The notes: generated from the letters alone by a model not told the origin. Shown: positions 10,601-23,985, counted from the stretch's first letter. The stretch is 64,000 nt of DNA from Brachypodium distachyon (GCF_000005505.3 NC_016132.3:8060001-8124000), one strand, 5' to 3'. Numbers and translations are program-made.

Positions 10601-13210
10601 CAGTTCACATATTTTTTAATCAATCTTCCCAATAGGTGAAACCTTTTCATTTTACCAATAAAAATGATTTCATATGAAATACATGTTCGTGATAATACAA
10701 TCCATGTACATATTTGAAAAGACCCCAAAACAAATAATATGATGTCCTTTGGCAAAACATAATATTAAACTCGACCAAAAGTATCCAATTATGAAAGCAA
10801 GTACTGACAACAACAAGCATAACATCCATGGTTGTCATTGTGTTCTGTGAGATGAGATAATGTCTTGAATGCACTTTCAAATGCAGAGGAGAACTGAAAC
10901 TAACATCAGAAGCAAGAACTCCAACTTTATCAGAACACGGCAAGATCAGGCCGAATCTTGTCAGAACTATCTGCAACATTATTGATCATATTTTTTTTTC
11001 GCTTCAAATCTTATCAAGAATATTTTTTTCCTGATATAAAAACAATAATAAGCTTCTTTAAGAACAACAACATGCTTCAAGTGAGACATATCCTTTTCAT
11101 CAAACCTGAACATTTCCAAGCTAGAAACAGTGCACTGATTATTTCTAGACTGATATTCTAATAGCAAAAGCAGGGGTCAAAAAATTGAAATTTAGCATGC
11201 TGCCAAAAGAACTCACAAAAGCTCTCAAGTCATGTGTTGCATGATACCAGCACGTAGTAGATTAATTTAATAAAACAAAATGAAGCATGTACACTTGAAT
11301 TTTTTTGATACAAAACAAAATGAAGCATGGACACTTGAATTTTTTTGATACAAAACAAAATGAAGCATGGACACTTGAGTCATGTTTTGCATTTTGCATG
11401 ATACCAGCAAGAAGTAACTGGTCTATACATAAGGGTAACGATAACTTACCTGAACTGGTTGTAACATTATATTGCAGCTAGTGGCACCAAAACATGGCTA
11501 GGGGTGACATCCTTTCTACAACACGACTGAACAGAACAAAATAGGCAGCTCGGGAGCAAGATAGGGAAATAATACAAGTGCAAAGTAAAAGGGAATGCCG
11601 AAAACATTTGGTTAGTTCCATGATTCCATCCTTCCAGGACCTGCATGAGCTGAAAAGACAAAGGAAAAAAAATTGCTCAACAGCCCACTAATTGTTGTAT
11701 CATCAGATCTTGGCCATATTTTAAGATGAATTTTAGGGTCAAAACATTCAGTGCAGTTGCTCTTTTTCAAAGGAATCTGTAATCCAACTGTGCATGATTA
11801 TCAATTATACGTGGATACATGAACTGGACAGGACACAACCTAGAGCCTAATCGAGTACATTAAACTACAATATTATGCAACATATAATTATATGAATCTG
11901 ATGTTCCCGTTTCATCAATGCCTGTGTTGAAACTGAGCAGAAAAAATGAAACAAAATCACTTCAGAATGTATATTTTAGCATTCATCCAATCTCAGCAGC
12001 TTTTCTGCCATCAAATATAGAGTATGTTAAGTGTTAACTAAAACCAAATGTTTAGCTCATAGCTGCACATAAATACATGATAACCAGGCAATAATTCAAG
12101 AAAATAAGGATTTCTATTCCTTTGATATCTTGCTTACCCCTAACGTGCAAGAACCATAGGTTGAGACAGTAGCCGTTAGCCGCCTCAGGCGCACTCTCTG
12201 CTCACAGGCCACCGCCTTAACATGTCCCAAGCCAGCCCCATTACCTCAGTAACAAGCCAGAAAACCTCAGTCTGAACTGCGTCCTGGCCGCGAAGAGGCA
12301 TCCAAGAAAACATTTCATCTATTAATTCGAGAACTGTAAATGGATTGGAAAAGTCTCTAAACAAAACAAAATGTGAGATAAATCAACCAAGAGGCACCCA
12401 GATGAAGTTATTCTTAGTTCACTGTGAGAGAAATGAACCAAGAGATTATGTGCTTTCCAAATATTTACTCTAGGTTTATTCCTCTTCTCTTCTTTCCGAT
12501 ATCTGCAATCCTCGTATTTACAGCAAACAAAAATCAGAAAATCAAAAGCAGGACCCGAGAGAAAAAATGATTTTCCCGCAAGAACACATCGCCTCTTCCA
12601 TGCTATTCATTCTGCCCAACAATTGTAGCTAGCAACTGTGCAAATTAAGATCAAGTTATGATGTATGTCAATATATCGCACAATCAATGAGGTACAGTAT
12701 CCAATATAATGGACAACACCATCTCTAATATTCCGTTTCAGCTTAGGAAAAGCTATCACACTAAACAGCAGTTAGACGGAGATCTCCCTTTTGTCTAAAA
12801 GAAAAACAAAAGCTCAAAAAGCAGTACCAAGGGCTAACAGTAGTAGTTTTAATAGCATAATGAAATGGAGACTTACCATCGCCATTAATCAACTGCATGC
12901 TGAAACAACCTTGAGTGTGCACAAAACTAATAAGCATCACTTTGAAACATGGAGATAGGACACATCAGGCCATTAGAAATTCTTGCTCAACATAAAGTGT
13001 TGGACTTTACCTGGACAATTAGCACTCCATATATAATTCCATGATAGAACATCCCGTCCAGGAACACCAGAGCTGTTGCAGCATGGATCAGTGCCTTGTC
13101 TCGGGCTAACTTATGCGCCAATTTGACAGAAGACACAACCTGAGTTTCAAAAGTGCCAGCCCATGAATCGTCCATGTCTTCATGCAGGTCGGGGTAGAAT
13201 ATGCTGAGGT
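10600..13210 (-). other. Possible 3' part of an unrecognised minus-strand transcript
   Basis: Plausible minus-strand splice signals occur without a convincing protein. There is an acceptor TTTTCAG at about 11650 and a strong donor TTCAG/GTAAGTT at about 11447 around an open stretch of about 65 codons. Another donor GATG/GTAAGT lies at about 12880, and an acceptor TTGCAG near 10974. The reading frames between them are short and not recognised. They may be untranslated or alternative exons linked to the exon at 13013-13214. Confidence 0.25.
11225..11415. repeat. Short tandem repeat, unit about 50 bp
   Basis: The unit ACAAAACAAAATGAAGCATG followed by a GACACTTGAA-T(7)-GAT segment occurs about two and a half times at 11272-11388. 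It is flanked on both sides by related TGCATGATACCAGCA sequences (about 11238 and 11396), so an outer repeat also exists. It could lie in an intron of the putative minus-strand unit. Confidence 0.7.
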
Positions 13211-13214
13211 ACCC
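13013..13214 (-). CDS. Probable internal exon, product unknown
   Basis: The minus strand has an acceptor CCTGTAG at 13215 and a donor GTCCAG/GTAAAG at 13012. They bracket an uninterrupted 67-codon reading that starts GYLSIFYPDLHEDMDDSW and ends HGIIYGVLIVQ. The codon composition looks like a real protein: an acidic start, a basic helix (KLAHKLARDKALIH) and a hydrophobic end that could be a membrane segment. I do not recognise the family. The GC-rich stretch 13400-13990 upstream could hold the promoter and first exon, but no first exon joins unambiguously in frame. The exon could belong to an intact gene or be a captured fragment. Confidence 0.4.
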
Positions 13215-13399
13215 CTACAGGAACAAAGCTTGAGAGTGATTGGAAGAAAGGATTGCTGGTCGGTCCAAGTCCGGCTGGCCGACCACCTCTTGCACGCTCC
13301 AAGACTGATAGTGATGAATGATATACAATCAATAACAACGCTACTCTACTGCTTAGGATCTGCAGCGCCCCATGCTTCTCTTCCTAACCCTAGGGTCCT

Positions 13400-13990
13400 C
13401 GCGACGCCATGGAAAATTTAGAGACGGGTTGAGAAGGAAGATTCAGTTGGGCTATGGATCGTGTATACCTGACGGTGACACGTGGCTGGACTCCGGGGAC
13501 TCATGCTCCATCTCTTCCTACTCGTCCACCGGTAATGATCGAGCAGCAGCACTGCCAGTGCCCAGACAGACTCCAAACTCCGCCGTTCGCTTCCTCCTCG
13601 ACCTCCTCCTCTGCCATAATAGGGCTCTGTAGAGGGGCGTCGATGGGGGGATGAGGGAGGTGGGGGCGGAGATTGATGGCGGGGACGACGGCTGGCGGGG
13701 TGTTTCTTTGTGGCAGGGCGTGGTGGGAGATCTCCAACGGGAGCGATGCAGCGGAGGCCCATCCGTGGATCTTGGCAAGCGGAGGCACCAGCATTCGTGC
13801 AGAGGGAGGGCGGCGGCGGCACGCAGAGGAAGGAGGGAGACGGTGATGGAGGCGAGGTGCGGGAGAGCAGGTAGACAACGGCATGACTGGCAGAGGTGAG
13901 GGCGAGGGGCGTGGCAGGGGAAGGGAAGGAGGAGGTGGGGTTGGGGGCGGGCCGTGGTGGGAGGAGGCGGCGGCGGCCGTCAAAGGAAGG
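13400..13990. other. GC-rich island with no assignable gene
   Basis: This CpG-rich stretch has long open frames on both strands of Pro/Ser/Arg- or Gly-rich composition, as expected from base composition alone. A CCTAACCCTAGGG sequence near 13382 resembles a telo-box on either strand. It may be the promoter and leader of the minus-strand unit below it. Confidence 0.35.
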
Positions 13991-14504
13991 GAAGGACGTG
14001 GAGGCGGCGTTCGAGGCTGGCGAGGTGAGGAGAAAAAAAAAAACGTTTTGGGGCTGAAAGACTCTCTGCCTGTGGAATTTCAGCCCGAATAGTTAATCAC
14101 TAAACACATACTAAACGCACACGGTTAGCAAGTAATTCGTATTTAGTGAGTCTGACTGTGAGATTATTAATACTCCGTGTACATTTAGTAGTTAAAAAAA
14201 ATATATTAATGATTTTATAAGTATTAGAGACACTACCCGTAGTGCGTGGAGCGAGGGACGAAGACTTAGTCCTAACCTTCACAGTCCGTGACAGCACGGC
14301 AGGCCTGTCAGCCAGCCATCCCCTACTTCTACCAAGGCTGTAATGGCTGCTGTCCCCACATGTCTGTAAGAAGACCCCTGCGACCTCCTGGGCCCCCGAA
14401 CCCATCCACCCTTCTCCCGAATCCGGATAAAATCTTTCTCAAACAAATCCCCGCAGGTCCCCATCCTTAGCGGAACTTTGCTCGATTGCCTTTCCCCCGT
14501 TCTC

Positions 14505-14855
14505 TCTCTCTCTCTCTTACCTCACGCGCTCCACGCACGCACACACTTCTCCCCACCCTGTCCCTCTCGCTCTCGGCACTCCAAAACCCTAGTCACCCTA
14601 CGCCGCCAAAACCTTATACCACCCTCCCTACGGCGGCGGCGTCGGCGGCGGCCCCATGGCTGCACCAACCACCAGCTAAGCCTATGCTATGCTGAGGAGC
14701 TGACCTGACTTCCCCCATCTCATCCGAATCCGTCTCGTTTGTCTCTCGTGCTCTCCGCGGCGGCGGCGGCGCCGGAAGCTGCGTGTCATCCTAGACTGCA
14801 CTGGTCTTCTCTGAGTTTTTTTGTTTCGTGTTGGTGGGTGTTTCGGCGTCCGCGA
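14505..14855 (+). promoter_or_regulatory. LARP1 promoter/leader: CT tract and telo-box
   Basis: A CTCTCTCTCTCT tract at about 14504-14517 is typical of grass core promoters and leaders. AAACCCTA at 14584-14591 is a telo-box, and CGGCGG runs follow before the start codon at 14855. An out-of-frame GTG/TTG stretch just upstream is not needed as a start, since the ATG at 14855 sits in the right frame. Confidence 0.5.
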
Positions 14856-17800
14856 TGGAGGAGCCGAATGTGGGCGGAGGGGCCGTCGCGGCGCCGGAGG
14901 TGGTAGCGGATCCGGGTGTTGGAGGGGCGCCTGGCACCGCCCCGTCGCCGTGGAGGAGGACCACGCCGCCGCCTGTGGCAGGCGAGGCGGCGGTCATGGG
15001 CGCCGACTCGTGGCCTGCGCTTGAGGACGCGAGGCAAAAGGTCGCGGCAGAGCCCGCGGGAAAGCCTTGGACAGGAAATGCTGTCGGAGGCGACCCGCCA
15101 AAGGGGTCTCAGGTCCAGCAGGCGCCTCCGCCTCCATCGCAGGTATAATATTGCGTTTGTGTGGAGATGCGCTTGCACAGCTTATATCTTTATATTGGCG
15201 CAACTCGTTTTTGCAGGCAATGCAATTTTTGTATTGGAAAGTTGACTCGTATATCATTATGATTTTTGTACCATAGTGTTATCAGGCAAATTTTCCTTTG
15301 AGTATAGGTATTAAAGGAATGAACTTAATGTTGCTTATTTTGGATCTTATATGTCGCCTTTTGTGTTGATGCGATTGGTGTAGTCTGTGTACGCGTAGTT
15401 TTGTTTTATTCGAAAAGGCAAGTGTTTTGTCGGTGGCAAATAAATATATACTGTTTTCAGAACAAGCATAAATTGGCGCCTGAATTTATGGACTGTCTTG
15501 GTCGGGTTAGTTTTTTTTGCTAAGCTCGCCTTTTGTTTTGATGCGATTGGTGTAGTCTGTGTACGCGTAGTTTTGTTTTATTCGAAAAGACAAGTAGTTT
15601 TGTCGGTGACAAATAAATATCTACAGTTTTCAGAACTAGCATAAATTGGTTCCTGAATTTGTGAACTGTCTTCAACTGGTCTGGTTAGTGTTTTTTGCTA
15701 AGCTCGCCTTTTGTTTTGATGCGATTGATGTAGTCTGTGACTCTGTGTACGCGTAGTTTTGTTTTATTCGAAAAGACAAGTAGTTTTGTCGTTGGCGAAT
15801 AAATATCTACTGTTTTCAGAACAAGCATAAATTGGTTCCTGAATTTATTTACTGTCTTCAACTGGTCTGGGTAGTGTTTTTTTGCTAAGCTCGCCTTTTG
15901 TTTTGATGTGATTGGTTTAGTCTGTGTACGTGTAGTTTTGTTTTATTTGAAAAGACAAGTAGTTTTGTCGGTGGCAAATAAATTTCTACTGCTTTCAGAA
16001 CAAGCATAAATTGGTTCCTGAATTTATTGACTGTCTTCAACTGGTCTGGTTCGTGTTTTTTGCTAAGCTCGCCTTTTGTTTTGATGCGATTGGTGTGCGC
16101 TGTGTACGTGTAGTTTTGTTTTATTATTTGAAAAGACAAGTAGTTTTGTCGGTGGCAAATAAATATCTGCTGTTTTCAGAACAAGCATAAATTGGTTCCT
16201 GAATGTATGGACTGTCTTCAACTGGTCTGGTTAGTGTTTTTTGCTAAGCTTATTGCATCTTTAGGTTATGCATTCCATGGGCAACGGAAATCTGTTGCTT
16301 TTGTTGAGGTCAAACTCTTTCAATACCAATATCCATGTCCCAATGGCAGGGTTATTGATGAATCGTAGTGGTGCATGAATGATATATTTAAGATGTCTTT
16401 GTATTTATTGCCCGTTTCCTATACCGGAATTGGATTTTGTTTGGATCTGTCTCTTGCTTCTGTAGTCATCATGTCTCTTGCACCTAGCTTAACCATCTTA
16501 TGTAGCCATCTTGTTTGTAACTTTGTAAACATTGTTGGACTGCAACCACACAGGTTTCCTGTCTGTAAGGTTCTCTAGCTGAACCACCGAAGCATCTTCT
16601 TATGACAGTGTAGTTAGATAATGAAATTTTGTTTGGGCTGTTCCTTTTGGGAATTATTTCATGGCCAGGTTGGACTTCTTTCATTTGTGCCAGTGTTGGC
16701 AGGATCGTGATCTTGCTTATTGAATTGTATGAGCAGGTGATCTCTAAAACTGCTTTGGCCCAAAACCACTCTGTTAGGATTGTAGGTATTGGCATAGGTC
16801 TTATGACCTCACCCTGATTCTATCCTTCCTTTACAAGGGAGAGCAAAAATAGTGATCTTTTTTTTGCGGGGATAGTAATCTTGTTTTTTCTGGTTTACTT
16901 AGTTGAAGAAAGACATGTTTATATGGTTCTTGGCATTCTTTTAATAAAGTGGTTGAGTGTTGTTCTCATACACGTTATGGACAATTATACACTTGCTCTC
17001 AGGTGATTTAGAAATAAGTGAAGTATAATTTGTATTTTCATTTGATGTCTCCTTGAACAAATTTTCTGCCACTGTTCTGTACAGTTAGCTTTCCTTTCTG
17101 TTCTAATTTTATCCTTGTTTAATCTGATGGAAAGGGTAAAACTTCTTTTAGGTATCTAATCGTATGCACAAGTTTGATGGCCATGGAAATCCCAATAAGA
17201 GTCACCAAGCGTACCATAAAAATGGACCCAAGAGACGTCCTCCTGGTGCAAATGATCCACCGCCATATCCCGTCACTATGCCATATCACCAACATCCTGG
17301 GCAACCTATTTTTTACCCTGTTCTCCCCAGTCCAATGATGCTACATGAATATCCGTACCAGCCTTTTGCTGTTCCGGTCCCAAATCATGACCCACATATT
17401 GGAAAATCTGGATATGAAAACACCGCACCTCCTTTTGTTCCAGTTGATCAAGTTGGTGGTAATGAAGTTAGCCGGCCAATGCCTCCACAAACAAGAGGAG
17501 ATCCTCATGCTTGGCGTCCTGCTGTTGGTACTCATGGTCCTAGATCTCATTCTGGTGTTGAAGGCCGTGGCCATTTTAACCACACATGGCAAAATCCTCA
17601 GACGTTTGGTTCGAGAGACAACACGGGTGTACCACACGGTGTTGGGCCACGAGCTTTTGTCAGACCAATGGCACATCTGCCCCCTACTCTCGGGTACATC
17701 AATGGACCATCATACCCCGGTAATGCTATACTCACTATAATGACATCTCCTTTTCTGTTTGCTATGCTGAATCTTTGGTCTAATATTTGAGATTAATTTT

Positions 17801-20800
17801 ACCTCAGGGCCTATACCTCCTATGTATTATTACATGCCTGCTCCACCCATGGAGTCGATGAGAGGTCCACCACGTTTTGTCCAAAATCAACCAGCTCCTC
17901 AACCCGTTTTATCTCCCGAAGCTGCCGAGTTAAGAGCTAAAATATTAGCTCAAGTGGAGTACTATTTTAGGTAAGGTATTATTTTCTTGTTAAATTCTAT
18001 CCTGAGGTTTTCCCCTCAAGGAAGCATGATGCACACAAATGGGACTGAGTTAAAAAACGTTTCATGTAATTTCAATTTGTCTGTGAAGTAATTTAGTTTT
18101 GGTGCATGTATATTTGCACTCAGAATATATGATCATGAGAAGTTTTGTTTGCTTTATTAGTTGCATTGTCATTATGCAATATACGTGGAAACCCTACAAT
18201 TCCACCCTAAATACAATCTTGCACCTATGTGATGCGTCAATGGCTGAACATGCTTTTAGCATGTATATCATCCAGTTCTGTTTACTATTATTGTGTTTTG
18301 CAGTGATACTAATCTGGAGCGAGATGGTTTCTTGAAATCTTTAATGGATGAGCATGGCTGGGTTCCAATTTCAAAAGTTGCAGACTTCAATAGAGTATGC
18401 CTTCTATGCAGATTTTATTTTTTCAGATATCATATTTTTGTTGTTCACCTTGTGTTAAAAAATGACTGCTATTGCCTTTTTTTTGTAGCTTAAAAGAATC
18501 ACAACAGATGTTCATCTGATTGTAGATGCATTGGCAGGCTCAAGCCTTCTGGATGTTCAGGTCGTTATGTCTATTTCAACTGTTATTGTTTACATCCCTT
18601 GTTGATTTTGGTATTTGGTTCATCTGATGCCACGGTATGTATATTACCAGGATGACAAGATAAGAAGGCGCTCTGACTGGTCAAAATGGGTTTCTTTTTC
18701 TGGGACAACATCTGTTCCAAGTCCATCATCTACTACCAGTATAGATAATAGCATGGCTGAGAGCAATACCAGTGGCTTCTCAAATAAAGATGCTCATCCT
18801 GAAGATCAAAAGAAGCACCCTCTTCCTCAAGATATTAAATGCAACATAGATGGTGTTTCTACTGAGTCAGTAGTTGCTGATGAGCAGCTAGCCAATGATG
18901 CCCAGAGCTGTTCATTGAATAAATTTTTTTCTTCCATCACTATTGATGAAAAACCTAAGAGCATTTCCGCATTCTCTGTGAAACCACGCACACATGAAGC
19001 TGCTTTTAGAACTGGTGATGCTAAAGTTCAGAAAGCAAACACAAAGCTCAAAGTACCTAATTCTCAAAATGAAAGAGGTTTCTGTACTGATTTGCCAAGT
19101 GACTCCCCTAGCTTTAGTGGGGATCAAAGCACGTTCATGCTCGATGAGGAATTGGAATTGGAGCATGTGGAGCATTCACTCTATTCACACAAAAGGTGAA
19201 CTTTAGAATGGTATACAGTCTGTGATTTCATTTCAAGGATTAGGATTGTTTAACGTATATGCTGCCTTCTAAGCAACCATTTGAAATCATGTTAACGTCC
19301 AGAATATCAATTACAACAGTAGCATATATTACTCTTGACCTGTGAAAAATGGAAGGGTGAACTAAATAAATGTCAGAAGATTGATTTTAATGTCATCATG
19401 ACGCGTTAACACAATAATTGTTTAACCCAATTGCATATATGGAAAAGTACTTAAATGCTGTGTTCTGTATATTTCGTGCTATACTGTGTTCTTTTAGAAG
19501 ATCAAGCGATCGTTTTGATAATTGTTGCGTATTGCTTGTAGAAATGCATCATGTCCTATGTATTTGTTTTGAGGAAATCATGTATGTAAAGTTGATTTTG
19601 TTTGCAATATGTTTGTTTCAAGCAGGGTCGATGATGAGGAGGATGATTTTTTTGTTGATGACCAAGAAGTGAATAGACTAATAATTGTTACACAGGTTTG
19701 GATTCAACATTTTGTACGATCCTTGTTTTGTTGGCTGTATGTTTCTAGTTTCCCAGGTTCTTGCGAGTGCATACTTATCACTTTGTTTGTGCTTTGAATT
19801 GAACCATAAACCTTTAAGTCATGGACCAAGTTTAAATGGTCATTGTTAATTCTGATCAGGAGTTGATTGGAATGTAGAGCCTCTATATATTATTCCTGTA
19901 TTTGATGCACCTGTTTTCATCTCACGTTTGACTTGTTATACTTAGGCATTTCAAATTCCAACAGTTTGTACAGATTGCAGTATAATCCAGACTTTGTGGC
20001 ATATTTTAGTGCACGACATAATATGTTCTTTGCCTGTTCTCCTTTTTTTCATATTTTTACTGGTCTCCTCATGTGCCTTCTCAGGAATAAATTTGTGTTT
20101 TATTTTAAAGAAATATTTTTAAAGGCTGCGAGGGACAAAAAGTGTAAACTGCCTATCGAATTGCTGTTGTGTAAAATACAATAATGTTACAGACTATTGG
20201 CATGTTTTTAGCTTGCATATTTTGTAATGTTCTGGTCATTCATCAGCTATCTGACTTAAATTTGATGATTTACCTGATTATGTTAAAATTGCAACTGTTA
20301 TGTCATTGTGGACTTCTGGTGATAGACTGATAGTTAACTTCTAACTGAAACATTTATATTTTGATGTATTCTCTTAGAAGTTTTGTTTATTGGATTGACA
20401 TACTTTTCGATGTGCTACAGTCTGTATTATTTGAAGCATATATATTGTTTTTTTGTTACTGCTGGCATCAATTGGTCTAACACATTAAGCAAGCTTGTAA
20501 TACTGGCATACTGCACTGAGACCTTGTCATTTATTTGCTCACAGGATACTAGACCAGGAAAGGATGACAGAAGTTGCTCGAGTATATCTCAAGCATTTTC
20601 AACAGAGGAAGCATCACGCATAAATGAGGCATTATATTATTATGAGGTAACATGTTAAATTATAGAAAATTAGAAGTTTATCAGTCACCATTATTGCATA
20701 TGCATTCTGGGGGTCAATAAAATATTAAAAGGTTTTTAGAAGAGAGGCTGTGTTGGCTGCTGGATTGCCGCCCACCCCAACCCACTTATTGCAAAGTTTC

Positions 20801-23599
20801 ATGCTAATTCTTATACAAGTTTATAAGTTCTATTGCAGATGCTTTTGAGTATTATCCTTGTGTTTAAGAAAAGGCTTTTGTATTTCGCACTGCATCTTAT
20901 GCTGCACCTGTTACTATGGATGACCTGTGTAGGTTAGGTAACTGATATTGAGCAGCATTTTAATAGCCAGATTCACATTCTTAACATGTTCTGTGGTAAA
21001 TGGGATAATTTAGAGTTCTTTGTAACAAATTGAACTGCAGCAGATTCGTTTGTTTGAATGATGTTTGTTTTGTTGGATGTGTAGCCAGTGCCTTTTGGGA
21101 TCAACAGCACGATTTTTTAATATTTAGTTGTCAAACTATTTATTCCTGAGAAGCTGATAGATTTTTAACTTGCTGAATTTTAATATTGGGGCTACCCTAT
21201 TTAACTTTATTAAGGCAATGGTATAATACCTCGAATTTTGTTTTGAATTGCTACCTCGAATTTTTGAATGGCTAAGCAGTTGAAGCATTAGTTTGTATTT
21301 TTTATATTTCAAATTGGCAACCATTTGAAACTGATTTGAGTGTTGAACAAACATCTTCTGGAGCTTGAGTTTGAATCAAGTAATCAACCTTGCTTGAGAT
21401 CAGACTTGAGCTCAGCTGTGTGCCTGTGCGTCGTGTGGCTGCCGTTTTCTTCATTTTTTCTTCTCAAAACTCATTCTGTTATGATAATCCTTCTACGGGC
21501 CTATCAAATTGTATCATTTTGGTTTTTGTTAATACTATAGCAATACTTTATCAGGTTGTATATTTTGGAATTGCTGATGCTAATATAATATTATTTCTGA
21601 CTTCAGAGCATGCATGGTCGGCGCATTAATAATCAAAGGAGTTCCCAGGCTGATTCTGCGGATGATTCTAAACCATCTGGTGGAGCAAAAGGGAACCATG
21701 TTAGCATCGGAGCTAATGGTGTTGAAGAAACTGGACAACCTATCCCACGTAGGCGGCAAAATAGAAGCAACAGAAAGGCACACACTTCACATAAGCAGAG
21801 GTTCTTCGCTGGTAATTTTGTGAATAGTCCCAATAGCCAATCTCACTATGGTGGTGTATCAGAGAGCCCCCCAAGCAATTCAATTGGATATTTCTATGGG
21901 TCTACTCCTGACAATCACAGGTTAGGTTCATAATCAATTGGAGTTGTAAAAGAACCTACCATCCTCACTTTATCTCATATTGTGGTTATTTAATTGACTC
22001 TGTTTTGTTGTTTAATAGCTACAAAAGTTCAAAGCTGAGCTCGTCTCCACATGGAATTCCTACTGGCTCATCTCCACATGGAATTCCTACTGGGACCTCA
22101 CCTATCGGATCTGTACCTAAATCTTTCCCTCCATTTCAGCATCCAAGTCATCAACTTTTAGAGAAATTCCAGCAACAAAGGTAATTATATAAATGATTTG
22201 TAGTGTATGTGAGGTAACAATTTCCTTTTGATATTATTAATCATTGTGACCCATTCCTTTGTTTTAGCCTAGATTGATACAGTGATGCTTTGTTTCTTTG
22301 TTTGTAATAAAGGTACAATAAGTTCAAAAATCGTTGCCTTGCTGATCGCAAGAAGTCAGCAATTGGTTGCAGTGAGGTGCAGCTTCTCTTATATACTTCT
22401 CTTCCAGTGGCTACTTTGTAACTGTTTTTTGAAGAAACATAACCTGACAAGTAGAGAAATATATGAAGCTGATCAAGTTTAGCTATTATGTTTTACTGAT
22501 TTGTTTATCTTCGTAAATTCATTTTCCTTCAGTAGGATGGGAATTTTCTCGTGATTGTCGCTTGATGATCATATTTTGTGTTAGACAATTATGTTTCATT
22601 TGATAAATTGTACTCTGATCTTGATCTATCCTCAGTATTTCATACATGTTGTGTGCATCACATTGTGTGCAGGAAATGAATTCACTCTATCGTTTCTGGA
22701 CATACTATCTGAGGGATAACTTTAATGAAGACATGTACAAGCATTTTAAGAACTTTGCGGTTGAGGATGCAGCAGCAAATTACCGATATGGACTTGAGTG
22801 TCTCTTCAGATTTTATAGGTACAGAATGTAAAAGTTTAATACGGAGTAACAAGCTTCCCAATCTTTATTGGCAATTTATGTAGAGCAGCATCAGTTAACG
22901 ACCAAATTCTTTTTTCAGTTATGGCTTGGAAAAAAACTTCCAACAAAATGTATATGAAGATTTCGAGCAACTGACGCTCCAATTCTACCACAAGGGTGAT
23001 CTTTATGGACTTGAGAAATACTGGTAATTGGTGGCTTTATTATTTGCTTGCACTCCTTTGTTACGTACTGCCCTACCCTCTAGTGAATAGTAATGAAATG
23101 CAATATCAAATTCTCTGGTGAAATCCTTGGCACGGTTCTATTTTTACCCTAGGGAAGGAACATCCAGTTGCAGCAATTTGACTCTGCTCGACTGCTCGGA
23201 ATTTCTAATACTTCTGGCATTGTTGTGGATACCACATCTACTATGTGCATGCTAGAGCTGCTGCAAATTGCCTTATTTTTTTTCTTGCTTGTGAAAAAAC
23301 CCTGAAAATATTACTCCCGACAATTTTTGCTTGCTGAATTGCTGAACCTGGCATTTATGAGGTTGACATACTTTGGTACTGACTTTTCTTCCGGCAATTG
23401 GACCAGGGCATTTCACCATTTCCGTAAACAAGGTAGCAGCCCCATAAGTAAGCATCCAGAGTTGGAGAGGCTCCTTAGGGAGGAGTTCCGAACCATGAAG
23501 GACTTTAAGGCACGGAGTGCAGCAGAGAAAGAAACCGGTGGCAGTAGCAGCAAGACTGCGGCGGGGGCAGCAAGCCATAGCAAGGCTGAGGCCAAGTAG
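14855..23599 (+). CDS. LARP1: La-related protein 1 (LARP1)
   Basis: LARP1 binds RNA in the cytoplasm and controls stability and translation of mRNAs, including 5'TOP mRNAs, and heat-induced decay in plants (known family role). Coding exons: 14855-15142, 17152-17719, 17808-17970, 18304-18394, 18489-18560, 18651-19195, 19626-19695, 20545-20646, 21607-21920, 22019-22180, 22313-22376, 22673-22818, 22919-23023, 23407-23599. All junctions are GT-AG, phases agree, and the sum is 960 codons plus stop. The La motif lies at about residues 320-400 ([33 protein letters not shown]). The C-terminal DM15 cap-binding repeats lie at about 790-900 ([45 protein letters not shown]). The N-terminal half is Pro/Gly-rich and disordered. 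Exon 7 has a tandem NAGNAG acceptor. No RRM typical of other LARPs is seen, as expected for LARP1. Confidence 0.93.
15355..16250. repeat. Tandem repeat of about 180 bp in LARP1 intron 1
   Basis: Five consecutive units begin with CGCCTTTTGTxTTGATGxG at 15355, 15527, 15705, 15892 and 16070. Each contains GTACGxGTAGTTTTGTTTTAT, GACAAGTAGTTTTGTCGxTG, an AACAAGCATAAATTGG-type block and CTGTCTTCAACTGGTCTGG, ending GCTAAGCT. Spacings are 172, 178, 187 and 178 bp. Divergence between units is low to moderate, so the array is fairly young. It sits wholly inside intron 1. Confidence 0.9.
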
Positions 23600-23880
23600 G
23601 TCCAATCTGGGCATGAAATTTTGGTGGTGATCCCACAGAGGAGAAAGTAGCATCCTTTTTGTTTGGTTGAAACTTAGGGGTTTGAGTAGACTCGTACCTG
23701 TGCAGATTTTGCTCTCCCTGCCGATACTTGTGGCTGTCCATGAAATTTTCCTCTCTTTTTCGCCTATGCTTCATGGTACCATTGTGGGATTTGTACATAA
23801 AGATAGAATAATTATTTCTATTAAATGGACAAATTATAGAGTTGAAAGACATGATGCCGTCTTTGTTTAGGATGCTGCGA
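23600..23880 (+). other. Likely LARP1 3' untranslated region
   Basis: T-rich sequence follows the stop, with AATAATTATT and TAAATGG stretches around 23807-23830 that may act in polyadenylation. The cleavage site is not resolved. Confidence 0.4.
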
Positions 23881-23985
23881 GATGTTTATGTTTTTCTTTT
23901 GTCGTACTAAAAAGGCCCTGATCCTGTCTGGCCACGAAAATGTCATGCGGCGTTTATCCGGCTAGCAATAGTTTCATAGCAGGTA

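Noticed and set aside
13418..13983. Pro-rich frames as the first exon of the minus-strand unit
   Set aside because: No donor gives an in-frame join to the exon at 13013-13214 that I can defend; composition is explained by GC content.
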